A DNA stretch of 64,000 bases from contig NZ_JAYGHP010000005.1 of assembly GCF_034932065.1 (NCBI RefSeq), forward strand, positions 62,001 through 126,000, in the 5' to 3' direction. Position numbers and translations under genes: made by a program. The stretch comes from Crocosphaera sp. UHCC 0190. Lineage in GTDB: Bacteria; Cyanobacteriota; Cyanobacteriia; Cyanobacteriales; Microcystaceae. Below the pieces are notes generated by a model. The model did no database searches, was not told where the DNA came from, and worked only from the letters and a program-made list of their open reading frames with translations. Below are positions 27,422-34,415 of the stretch, in pieces. Numbering within the stretch: the first letter of the stretch is position 1; every line of letters starts with the position of its first letter.

Positions 27422-27495
27422 TCGGGATGACAGGATTTGAACCTGCGACATCCTGCTCCCAAAGCAGGCGCGCTACCAAGCTGCGCTACATCCCG
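27422..27495 (-). tRNA. tRNA-Pro (UGG)
   Basis: A 74-base cloverleaf on the minus strand. It begins CGGGATGTAGCGCAGCTTGG, with anticodon arm CTGCT/TTGGGAG/AGCAG reading UGG, and the T arm GCAGGTTCAAATCCTG. The acceptor stem CGGGATG pairs with CATCCCG, and A73 is encoded. CCA is not encoded. Confidence 0.96.
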
Positions 27496-27545
27496 TAACG
27501 TGCCAATCCATTATAACCCAAATTTTCAATATTCACAGAGGGTCA

Positions 27546-28070
27546 TTAATCAGGATACCAAAACATTCCCTTAATGCCTTCAGGATCAAGCACAAACCCT
27601 AAACGACGATAAAAGTCAATTACATGGGGATCAGCAAATAGGGTGATATTGCTAATATCTTCCCCTCTGAGTTGATGAATCATATACTTCATCATCGCCT
27701 TTCCCAGTCCTTTACTCTGAAACTTGGGATGAATGACAACATCCCAGATTGTCGCATTAAACGCATGATCTGAGGTAGCACGGGCAAACCCAATCAAGCG
27801 TCGTTGTTTTCCCTTGACTTCCCAGGCGGAAACCACCATAAAACTGTAGGTGAGCGCACGTTTAACTTTGCGTAGGGGGCGACGGGCCCAGCCAACTGCA
27901 TCACAAAGTTCTTCTAACTCATAGAGATCAATTTCTCGTTCTCTACTAAAAAAAATGCGAGATTGGCCCGCACTTTGGCCTTTAACTTCTACCAGTTCAT
28001 GATCGAACTCGGAAGTTTGGTCAGTCGTCGATAGGTCAGGATTATTAAACAATCGTTTCCAAAAAACCAT
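27546..28070 (-). CDS. GNAT N-acetyltransferase (Ycf52/NSI-like)
   Basis: About 174 residues from ATG 28070 (MVFWKRLF). A longer frame to 28130 exists, but its 20 extra residues lack family likeness. The GNAT fold is clear: [11 protein letters not shown] (motif D/C), [19 protein letters not shown] with the acetyl-CoA pyrophosphate loop QSKGLG, and [16 protein letters not shown] (motif B). It resembles the plastid Ycf52 and nuclear-shuttle-interactor group of acetyltransferases. The substrate is not known for certain. The region after residue 40 ([16 protein letters not shown]) is typical of cyanobacterial members. Confidence 0.85.
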   Translation of the reverse strand: MVFWKRLFNNPDLSTTDQTSEFDHELVEVKGQSAGQSRIFFSREREIDLYELEELCDAVGWARRPLRKVKRALTYSFMVVSAWEVKGKQRRLIGFARATSDHAFNATIWDVVIHPKFQSKGLGKAMMKYMIHQLRGEDISNITLFADPHVIDFYRRLGFVLDPEGIKGMFWYPD

Positions 28071-28421
28071 CAGAGTGAAAGATACAACCCCTGTCTGATA
28101 AGCATCCCCCCAGAATAAGCCTCTAGGCAATCTAAGATTGACTTGGGGATTACTGGGTTCGGCTTGCCTTATAATTATAGTCAGTACACCAGAATTAAGT
28201 CGGTTAATCAGTACCGATTGATCAAAGTGACTGATTCCTAATTAGCATACAAGCTTAATATATTATTGGGCCTCTTGCTCTATTTAGCCACCAAATGGGT
28301 CATAAGTCGAGGCCAATAGACCAGAGAAAAGTTAACAGAGCCGAAAATGATCGGAGGATTTATTCTTTGTTTGAGCCATTGTATCCCGTTAGTTTTCATT
28401 AAGTTGAAGTGCAGTTGAGTT
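28071..28421. other. Intergenic region between the GNAT gene and the TIR-like gene
   Basis: This roughly 350-base stretch holds the divergent promoters of the acetyltransferase and the TIR-like/dnd4 pair. I saw no tRNA, repeat, transposon end or convincing small gene. TCGGTTAATCAGTACCGATT (28200-28219) is an imperfect inverted repeat that might be an operator. Confidence 0.35.
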
Positions 28422-29228
28422 ATGAAACCGAGGGTTTTTATTAGTTCATCGATTGAAAGTTTGGCAGTGGCCGAAGCCGTTCAAAAGAATTTAGAACATC
28501 GGGTAAAGTCAACGATTTGGACTCAAGGACTTTTTGAGTTATCAAGTCATACCTTAGAGGATTTAATGGTGACATTAGAGCAGTTTGACTTTGCTATCTT
28601 TATTTTTTCATTCCATGATATTGCTCTTCTTGAGGAGAAAGACTATCAATTGGTTCGGGATCAGGTGATGTTTAAATTAGGCTTATTTCTCGGAAGGTTG
28701 GGCAATCAACGCTGTTTTATCATCTTGCCTAAAAAAGTAAAAAAGTTTAGTTTACCGACGGATTTTTTAGATGTAAGATCGATTACCTATGAGCCTAACA
28801 GTCAAGAGGATAATTTATTAAGGGTGCTTGATTATGCTTGTTATAATATACAACAGATTATCAGTCAGTTAGGGTTTCTTCCCAGCACGCTAAACAATCA
28901 AAATTCCCAAGCAGATAGTTTCAATTCTTTTAAGTTAAATCGAAAAGAAATTCAGATTTTATTAACCATAGTTTCTCAATTCCAGGGTCGCTTATATGAC
29001 GAGCGAAAATCCGCTTTTATTCAAGTTAAACCCCCCCTAATTCCTGAAAAGATTTATGCCAATCTACAATCAGAAATTGAGTTAGATTATTATTTAGATA
29101 GTCTTCAAGATAAAGGATTATTAGATATCATTAACTGTCTGACGAAAGAAGGTCGTAAATATCTGGTCGAAAATAACTTAATTCAATTTATTCTGAGCAA
29201 GAAAACACATGGCAGTCAATCGGGTTAG
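28422..29228 (+). CDS. TIR-like domain protein with C-terminal helical region
   Basis: A 268-residue protein. Residues 1-125 match the TIR-like nucleotide-binding family (PF10137): RVFISSSIESLAVAEAVQ, DFAIFIFSFHD, VRDQVMFKLGLFLGRLGNQR and SLPTDFLDVRSITYE. At the position of the family's catalytic Glu (FELG) this protein has Lys85 (FKLG), so NAD cleavage may be lost. Residues 160-260 form a helical, winged-helix-like part (LNRKEIQILLTIVSQFQGRL to GLLDIINCLTKEGRKYLVE). Related proteins serve as effectors in CBASS, Pycsar and similar defence systems. It overlaps the dnd-associated gene by 20 bases, implying translational coupling. Confidence 0.78.
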   Translation: MKPRVFISSSIESLAVAEAVQKNLEHRVKSTIWTQGLFELSSHTLEDLMVTLEQFDFAIFIFSFHDIALLEEKDYQLVRDQVMFKLGLFLGRLGNQRCFIILPKKVKKFSLPTDFLDVRSITYEPNSQEDNLLRVLDYACYNIQQIISQLGFLPSTLNNQNSQADSFNSFKLNRKEIQILLTIVSQFQGRLYDERKSAFIQVKPPLIPEKIYANLQSEIELDYYLDSLQDKGLLDIINCLTKEGRKYLVENNLIQFILSKKTHGSQSG

Positions 29229-29673
29229 AATTGGTAAAGATAAAGCAGACTTAGTGCAATCTTTAGTGGATTTTAATGGCGGGGGTGGCCCTTTCCAAAC
29301 TTACGCTGATGTGATAGTTTTTGCCGCTACTCTAGGGGCAAAATCTCAGGGACGGGTTCCCCTTCATGTTATTTCAAAAGAACCGGCCCCCATTAGTTTA
29401 GAAATCTTTGTTTCTAGAGGCTATGATGCGGTGATAAAACTGTTAGCGATCGCCGAAACCAATGATCCAAAAATTCTCTCAGTTTACGAGACAGACGCGG
29501 AAAATGAAAGGGTACAAATTTTTGAAGAATATGCTAATGGTGGCTTGGAACTGTTACAACAAGAATTAAAGGGAGTTGTTGACTATTCAGACCATATTTT
29601 ATTGCTTTTAAATCTAGAAAGATTTCCTCAAAATTCCTCAGATCAAGAGTTTGATTTAAGTCGATTTTTATAA
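29209..29673 (+). CDS. dnd system-associated protein 4-like
   Basis: A 154-residue protein resembling the dnd_assoc_4 family, which occurs near DNA phosphorothioation genes. Blocks are VRIGKDKADLVQSLV, QTYADVIVFAATLGA, PISLEIFVSRGYDAVIKLLAI and ILSVYETDAENERVQIFEEYANGG. The function is unknown. Its ATG lies inside the end of the TIR-like gene and its stop overlaps the next start (TAATG), so three genes are probably translated together. No dndB, C, D or E is adjacent. The family assignment is from memory of the profile and is less sure than the presence of the gene. Confidence 0.72.
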   Translation: MAVNRVRIGKDKADLVQSLVDFNGGGGPFQTYADVIVFAATLGAKSQGRVPLHVISKEPAPISLEIFVSRGYDAVIKLLAIAETNDPKILSVYETDAENERVQIFEEYANGGLELLQQELKGVVDYSDHILLLLNLERFPQNSSDQEFDLSRFL

Positions 29674-30251
29674 TGGTTATACTAATGAACTCAAAGACTA
29701 GCAAAAAACGACTAAGAAAAAAGATCATCGAACAGCGCAAAAATTTATCAGAATCTGTCTGGAAAGAAACTAGTGATCGCCTCTGTCAAACCCTGCAATC
29801 ATCCCTCTTATTTCAACAAGGAAAAACCATTCTGGCTTACTTTCCTATTCACCGTGAACCCGACATAACCCCCCTATTTAATTCTAATCATCATTGGGGC
29901 TTTTCTCGTTGTCTTGATAATCATTTGGTTTGGCATTCTTGGACTCCTCAAGACCCTCTAATTACTGGAAAATATGGCATCTTAGAACCTGCTCCCACTG
30001 CGCCAATTTTAACGGCTGCTGAGGTTGATTTAATCCTGATTCCAGCAGTTGCCTGTGATTATCAAGGTTATAGATTAGGCTATGGTGGGGGTTTCTATGA
30101 TCGTCTCTTAAGTTCCCCCCAATGGCACAGTATTCCGACGATGGGAATTATCTTTGAATTTGCTTTACTTTCTCAACTTCCTGTTGACTCTTGGGATCAA
30201 AAATTAACCGCAATTTGTACCGAAACCAAACTGTTAAGTATATATGCCTAA
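29673..30251 (+). CDS. 5-formyltetrahydrofolate cyclo-ligase
   Basis: A 192-residue enzyme that converts 5-formyl-THF to 5,10-methenyl-THF with ATP. Motifs: SKKRLRKKIIEQRKNLS (N-terminal basic block), ILAYFPIHREPDITPLF, GILEPAPTAP, DLILIPAVACDYQGYRLGYGGGFYDRLL (conserved triple-Gly ATP/folate site) and PVDSWDQKLTAICTET. The start overlaps the preceding stop in TAATG; an ATG four codons later is an alternative. The housekeeping enzyme seems to have been joined to the TIR-like/dnd4 pair by chance or by operon growth. Confidence 0.9.
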   Translation: MVILMNSKTSKKRLRKKIIEQRKNLSESVWKETSDRLCQTLQSSLLFQQGKTILAYFPIHREPDITPLFNSNHHWGFSRCLDNHLVWHSWTPQDPLITGKYGILEPAPTAPILTAAEVDLILIPAVACDYQGYRLGYGGGFYDRLLSSPQWHSIPTMGIIFEFALLSQLPVDSWDQKLTAICTETKLLSIYA

Positions 30252-30382
30252 GATTTCATTAATTAAGATTCATTAACTTACTGCATAAACACAAAGTAAT
30301 TTTGCTAACATGGGGTTCAGGATGATGGAATTTAGACTTACTTTTTACGAAAACTAACAACGATTAGATTATCGAACCGACT

Positions 30383-30703
30383 ATGAAACATTTCTGCGAT
30401 GACTGGATTCAAGAATGGTGTGAAGACAATGGATGGACAGATTTAGTCAGAGAACCCTATAACAATTATTGGGCTTTTCCCCCTGGTGCTGTAATGCCTG
30501 AACCCATTCCCGCAGAGGTGTTGCGCCTAATTAAAGCCACAAAAGGGTTTTGTGAAGAAGAGAGAGCCTGGTTGTTGTGGGCTGTTGCCCTCTCAGTGGT
30601 ATCAGTTGGGTTTACTTATTTTTTCAAGAGTCCAATGCCGATTGTTTTCGCCTTCGCCTTTGATGCCATCGCCGCAGCTAAATTAGAAGTTGAAGAAATC
30701 TAA
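30383..30703 (+). CDS. Conserved cyanobacterial protein of unknown function
   Basis: A 106-residue protein. It has a Trp- and Cys-containing acidic N-terminus (HFCDDWIQEWCEDNGWTDL), a Pro-rich middle (PPGAVMPEPIPAEVL), and a hydrophobic C-terminal third (LLWAVALSVVSVGFTYFF and PIVFAFAFDAIAAAKLEVEEI) suggesting one or two membrane passes. I do not recognise a function. A hairpin terminator follows at 30785-30825. Confidence 0.75.
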   Translation: MKHFCDDWIQEWCEDNGWTDLVREPYNNYWAFPPGAVMPEPIPAEVLRLIKATKGFCEEERAWLLWAVALSVVSVGFTYFFKSPMPIVFAFAFDAIAAAKLEVEEI

Positions 30704-30784
30704 CTTATTGTCTGAAGAATCAAATAGGCTAAAATAGCATTATGTTGATTCGAGCAGATTAGAATTTACCCATGATTTAACCCT

Positions 30785-30825
30785 CTGCCACCTCTTAAAC
30801 GGGATGTGGCAGGTTTTGGTTGTTT
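30785..30825 (+). terminator. Terminator between two small genes
   Basis: CTGCCAC (30785-30791) pairs with GTGGCAG (30806-30812), with a 14-base loop, followed by GTTTTGGTTGTTT. It is a plausible factor-independent terminator for the preceding gene. Confidence 0.55.
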
Positions 30826-30864
30826 ATACTTTTAAAGGCAAATCGATTTAGTTTGAGGCAAACA

Positions 30865-31296
30865 ATGATTCAATTTGGCGATTCTCCACCGGATGATTTA
30901 ACAAATCAATGGCGATATCAATTAGATCGCTTTGTTCAAGAAAATTCAGGCAGCTTAGCGGCCTTGTCCTGGGGACTTTTAGCAGAATGGGGAGACAGTC
31001 GAGATGCCCTAGGTATTGATTTACAACCCCAACCTCATTTTGTTCGTTGTTCACGACCAGCGATTGAAGAATTGAACCGAAAAGTTGATCGAAAAATTCA
31101 AGAAATATTAGGAATTTTAGATGGCTATAATCCTCAAGAAGAAGTCGCAATTCTTGCCATGAGTCAAGGACAAATTAAGTTAATTCATTATAGATCTGAA
31201 CCGACACCTCCCCAATGTTTTGATGAAAAAAAGCAGGATTTAGATAGTTTAATTCAAGAATTAGAAACCATCATGAGTCAGCAGATAAAATCTTAA
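30865..31296 (+). CDS. ccmS: CcmS-like carboxysome assembly chaperone
   Basis: About 143 residues from the ATG at 30865, chosen because GAGG stands 7-8 bases before it and MIQFGDSPP begins the conserved part. A frame from 30820 would add 15 residues. The core has WRYQLDRFVQENSGSLAALS, WGLLAEWGDS, LGIDLQPQPHFV, AIEELNRKVDRKIQEILGI and GQIKLIHYRSEPTPPQCF. These resemble the cyanobacterial CcmS family, reported to bind CcmK1 during beta-carboxysome assembly. That link is from memory of the family and is moderately sure. No carboxysome gene is in the window. It is convergent with holA, overlapping by four bases. Confidence 0.68.
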   Translation: MIQFGDSPPDDLTNQWRYQLDRFVQENSGSLAALSWGLLAEWGDSRDALGIDLQPQPHFVRCSRPAIEELNRKVDRKIQEILGILDGYNPQEEVAILAMSQGQIKLIHYRSEPTPPQCFDEKKQDLDSLIQELETIMSQQIKS

Positions 31297-32273
31297 CGAA
31301 ACAGTTGACAAAGTTCAATGGCTTTGGTTTGTAAAGTAGCCACCGCTTCACCTCCCCGTTTTAAACTACTTTCTAATTCTAGTAGAATTGGCAGGGTTGC
31401 TAATAGTTGTTTCCCGGATAAATTCTGTAATTCTTGACGTAAAAAATAGAGGCGATTAGGATTAGAAATATCTGCCGCACTAGCAATCACTTTATTATCC
31501 TTTTCTCCGGCTTCAATTTGTAATTTAATAATCGCCCAAGCCCGAAATTGTCCCACCAAAGTGGCTACAATTCTTAAGGCTGGTTCATTGCGAGAAATTA
31601 ACTCAGCAATAAGTTGTAATGCTAAGGCTTGATTCCCATTACGAATTGATTGGGCCAACTGTAAACTATTCTGAGTATTGCTATTAACTAAAAGTCCAAT
31701 AATATCAAGATCTAATGGATTCTTTTGCTGCTCTGCATAAAGGCGTAATTTTTCTAAGTCATTCCATAATTGTCGGCTATTATTGCCCACTGACTCAGCG
31801 ACTAATTCTATGGCCCTTGGAGTTAACTTGACCCCAATTTCTTGGGCCACTTGTTTGACTTGATTCACTAATTCTTCAGTTTTCCAAGGAGAAATCGGCG
31901 AATATTCTTTAATTTCAGCATATTTTTCCAATAATTTGCTTGATTTAAGCCGTCGATCCGGTTTTTTGCTGGAAGTAAATAACAAATGAGCAGTTTCAGG
32001 AAGGGCTGGTAAAATTCGCTGTAGTTGCGCTAGGATATCTTCAGGACACTGTTGACAGAGGGTAGATTCTACCACCCAAACCAGTCGCCCTCCCAGACCA
32101 AAGACAGGGGTCATGGCTTGATTTAATGCGTCAACGGTTGCTTGGGGTTGATCTCCAGGAATTGTATGATAATTAAATTGAATCCAACTGGGATCGAGAA
32201 CCCGATCTTGTAGTTTTTTGACGGCTTGGGCGATCGCAAAATCATCTTCACCCCAAAATAAATAAATCCCCAT
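31293..32273 (-). CDS. holA: DNA polymerase III subunit delta
   Basis: A 326-residue clamp-loader subunit that opens the beta clamp. It begins MGIYLFWGEDDFAIAQAVKKL, the delta N-terminal motif. It has LDPSWIQFNYHTI, PVFGLGGRLVWVVEST, HLLFTSSKKPDRRLKSSKLL, LTPRAIELVAESVGNNSRQL (AAA+ domain II) and LIAELISRNEPALRIVATLVGQFR (collar domain). The size is normal. Confidence 0.92.
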   Translation of the reverse strand: MGIYLFWGEDDFAIAQAVKKLQDRVLDPSWIQFNYHTIPGDQPQATVDALNQAMTPVFGLGGRLVWVVESTLCQQCPEDILAQLQRILPALPETAHLLFTSSKKPDRRLKSSKLLEKYAEIKEYSPISPWKTEELVNQVKQVAQEIGVKLTPRAIELVAESVGNNSRQLWNDLEKLRLYAEQQKNPLDLDIIGLLVNSNTQNSLQLAQSIRNGNQALALQLIAELISRNEPALRIVATLVGQFRAWAIIKLQIEAGEKDNKVIASAADISNPNRLYFLRQELQNLSGKQLLATLPILLELESSLKRGGEAVATLQTKAIELCQLFR

Positions 32274-32373
32274 CTTTCCTTTTTTGTATTATCAATAAAT
32301 CTTTATAAAAAAGTGCGACAAAATCAGAGAAAATAAGAAGATGAGAGTCGTTACATGATTAGAGGAAATTAGC

Positions 32374-33147
32374 TTGGACGAAACCTATCAAATTTATGTA
32401 AATCGGGTAGCCTCCCTCACTTTACCCGCGACCTACCAAACCCAACTAAAGAATATCCAAAAATCCCCAAAATTTCAAGAGGGACAACCCATTGCTTTCC
32501 CTGGCTATACTATCTTAACTCCTCCCTATCAAGATGATTCCATCAACGAAGAATTTTATCACCAATTAACCTTGGTACAACAGCAATTATTAGCTAGAAT
32601 TGAGCCAAAAATTCTGATTCCTGTTCCCCCAGAAAGTTTTCATCTCACTGTCGCTGATTTAATCTGGGATGATAGTTATCGATTAGCCGTTCAAACAGAT
32701 GGGGAATTTGATGATAAAATTCAACAAAGAATTACTGAAAGCTTTAATAATTATCAAAAGTTTAGTCAAGATACTAGAAAAAGTCAATGGCAAATTTTAG
32801 GATTATTAGTATTTCCTAGGGCATTAGTTATCGGGCTAGTACCTTGCGATGAATTATCCTACAGCAAGGTTTTTGAACTAAGACGGGCCATTTATCAAAA
32901 TGAAGATTTAATCGCCTTGGGAATTGAACAGCAATATCATTTTACCGCTCATATTACATTAGGTTATTTTGATGAAATTCCTACAGAATTAGAGCGAGAT
33001 TCTTTAGAGTCAATTCTTTTATCATTTAATGATCAATGGATGGAAAAAGAACCCCAAATTTTAACCATTGAACAAGTAGAGTTAAGAAAATTTGAAGATA
33101 TGAATAATTATTTACCGAGTCCGAGTAATCCCTCCGTTAAAGTTTAA
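32374..33147 (+). CDS. 2H phosphoesterase superfamily protein (DUF1868)
   Basis: A 257-residue protein with two HxT motifs: FHLTVADLIWD near residue 91 and HFTAHITLGYF near 194. Such a pair defines the 2H (LigT/CPDase) fold that opens 2',3'-cyclic phosphates or makes 2'-5' bonds. PIAFPGYTILTPP and QILTIEQVELRKFEDMNNY match DUF1868 proteins of cyanobacteria. The start is TTG with GAGG about 10 bases before. The natural substrate is unknown. Confidence 0.83.
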   Translation: MDETYQIYVNRVASLTLPATYQTQLKNIQKSPKFQEGQPIAFPGYTILTPPYQDDSINEEFYHQLTLVQQQLLARIEPKILIPVPPESFHLTVADLIWDDSYRLAVQTDGEFDDKIQQRITESFNNYQKFSQDTRKSQWQILGLLVFPRALVIGLVPCDELSYSKVFELRRAIYQNEDLIALGIEQQYHFTAHITLGYFDEIPTELERDSLESILLSFNDQWMEKEPQILTIEQVELRKFEDMNNYLPSPSNPSVKV

Positions 33148-33153
33148 TATGAC

Positions 33154-34194
33154 TTAAATTATCTCCTCTGAGGGTTCTGTGACTAAGCGATCGCCGCCCT
33201 TTTCTACGGCACGCTGTAAGGCTTGAAAAGCCCGTTTGAGTAAAATATCTGGGGAGATAGTTTGAGAAGGAATTTCAGTGGCAACTCCTAAACTAATGGT
33301 TCTTTTGTATGTCAAATTTTCATTGAATTTTTTGATTCCTTTGTAAATTTCTTTAGCCACTTGTAATACTCCATATTCATCGGTTTGTGGCAATAAAACA
33401 GCTAACTGTATTTTACTGTAACGACAAACTAAATCTGCCGGACGTTTAGTAACACTTGCAATAATTCGAGCAACTTTTTGTAAATCAGCTTCTTCTTGAA
33501 GATTCAGTTTATTGGGAGAAAAGCGATCAATTCTAATCACAATTAACGATAAACTGGTTTGGGAACTATCGCCCCAAAGAATGCGTTCACGGGTGCAACG
33601 TCGCCATTCTTGGAGAAAATAAGTTTTAAAATAACGACGGTTAGCTAATTGGGTTAAACGATCAACAATGGAAACCTCTTCTAACTGATGATTGGCTTGT
33701 TTTAAGGCATCATTTAAACGATAACAAGTTTGAATCGCTTGCTGCAATTGATGGTTTTTTTCATTAAGTTGTTTGCGGAGACGAACTATCGTTAATTGAT
33801 GCTCAATGCGAGTCATAATTTCTTCCCGTCGGAAAGGATAACTCAAATAATCTGAAGCACCAACATGAAACCCTTGAATGGGATCAAAAGAACTATCTTG
33901 TGAATCAGTCACAAAGAGAATGGGAATTTCTTTAATTAATGCTTGCGCCTTGAGATCACTACAGAGGGAATAACTATGAGGATTTTGCGTGTAATGAAGT
34001 AAAATTAAATCAGGATTAATCGATTCTAGTAAATTAATTGTTTGTTGCTCATAATTTCCGCTACGGACTTGATAACCATACTCCGTTAACAGCGCAGACA
34101 AAATATTAAGCTGATCGCAGGGATTGCCTATCAGAAAAATAATTTCTGATAGCATTGGTTGATTGTACATAATGTTATCAAGATTCTCTATCAC
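33154..34194 (-). CDS. Response-regulator-like protein with degenerate receiver and GGDEF domains
   Basis: A 346-residue two-domain protein. Residues 15-132 have the receiver fold, but the phospho-acceptor Asp is replaced by His67 (DLILLHYTQ) and the conserved Lys by Tyr119 (YLSYPF). A coiled coil follows (about 132-175). Residues 176-340 form a GGDEF-like domain (VDRLTQLANRRYFKTYF, SLGVATEIP, LKRAFQALQRAVEKGGDRLV) in which GGDEF itself reads SKIQL (260-264, after RY). It should therefore neither be phosphorylated nor make cyclic-di-GMP by known chemistry. A structural, ligand-binding or partner-binding role is more likely. It is divergent from the kinase gene. Confidence 0.87.
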   Translation of the reverse strand: MIENLDNIMYNQPMLSEIIFLIGNPCDQLNILSALLTEYGYQVRSGNYEQQTINLLESINPDLILLHYTQNPHSYSLCSDLKAQALIKEIPILFVTDSQDSSFDPIQGFHVGASDYLSYPFRREEIMTRIEHQLTIVRLRKQLNEKNHQLQQAIQTCYRLNDALKQANHQLEEVSIVDRLTQLANRRYFKTYFLQEWRRCTRERILWGDSSQTSLSLIVIRIDRFSPNKLNLQEEADLQKVARIIASVTKRPADLVCRYSKIQLAVLLPQTDEYGVLQVAKEIYKGIKKFNENLTYKRTISLGVATEIPSQTISPDILLKRAFQALQRAVEKGGDRLVTEPSEEII

Positions 34195-34415
34195 TTTAGG
34201 GTTCCCTATCTTAAGGGAAAATCTGTCATTAGAGAAAGGTTTTCAGAATTAGGGTAAAAATAACTTAACATTAAATTCTAGGGTTTAACTAACAGACTGA
34301 CTTCGATCAATGCCTATTTCCGCTCTTTGCCTATTTTACGTCTTTTCTGTTGGCTTAGCCCATTTTTTATACAATCTGTAACACCCTAGAATTTTAACTT
34401 ATTTCTAACCTGAAT

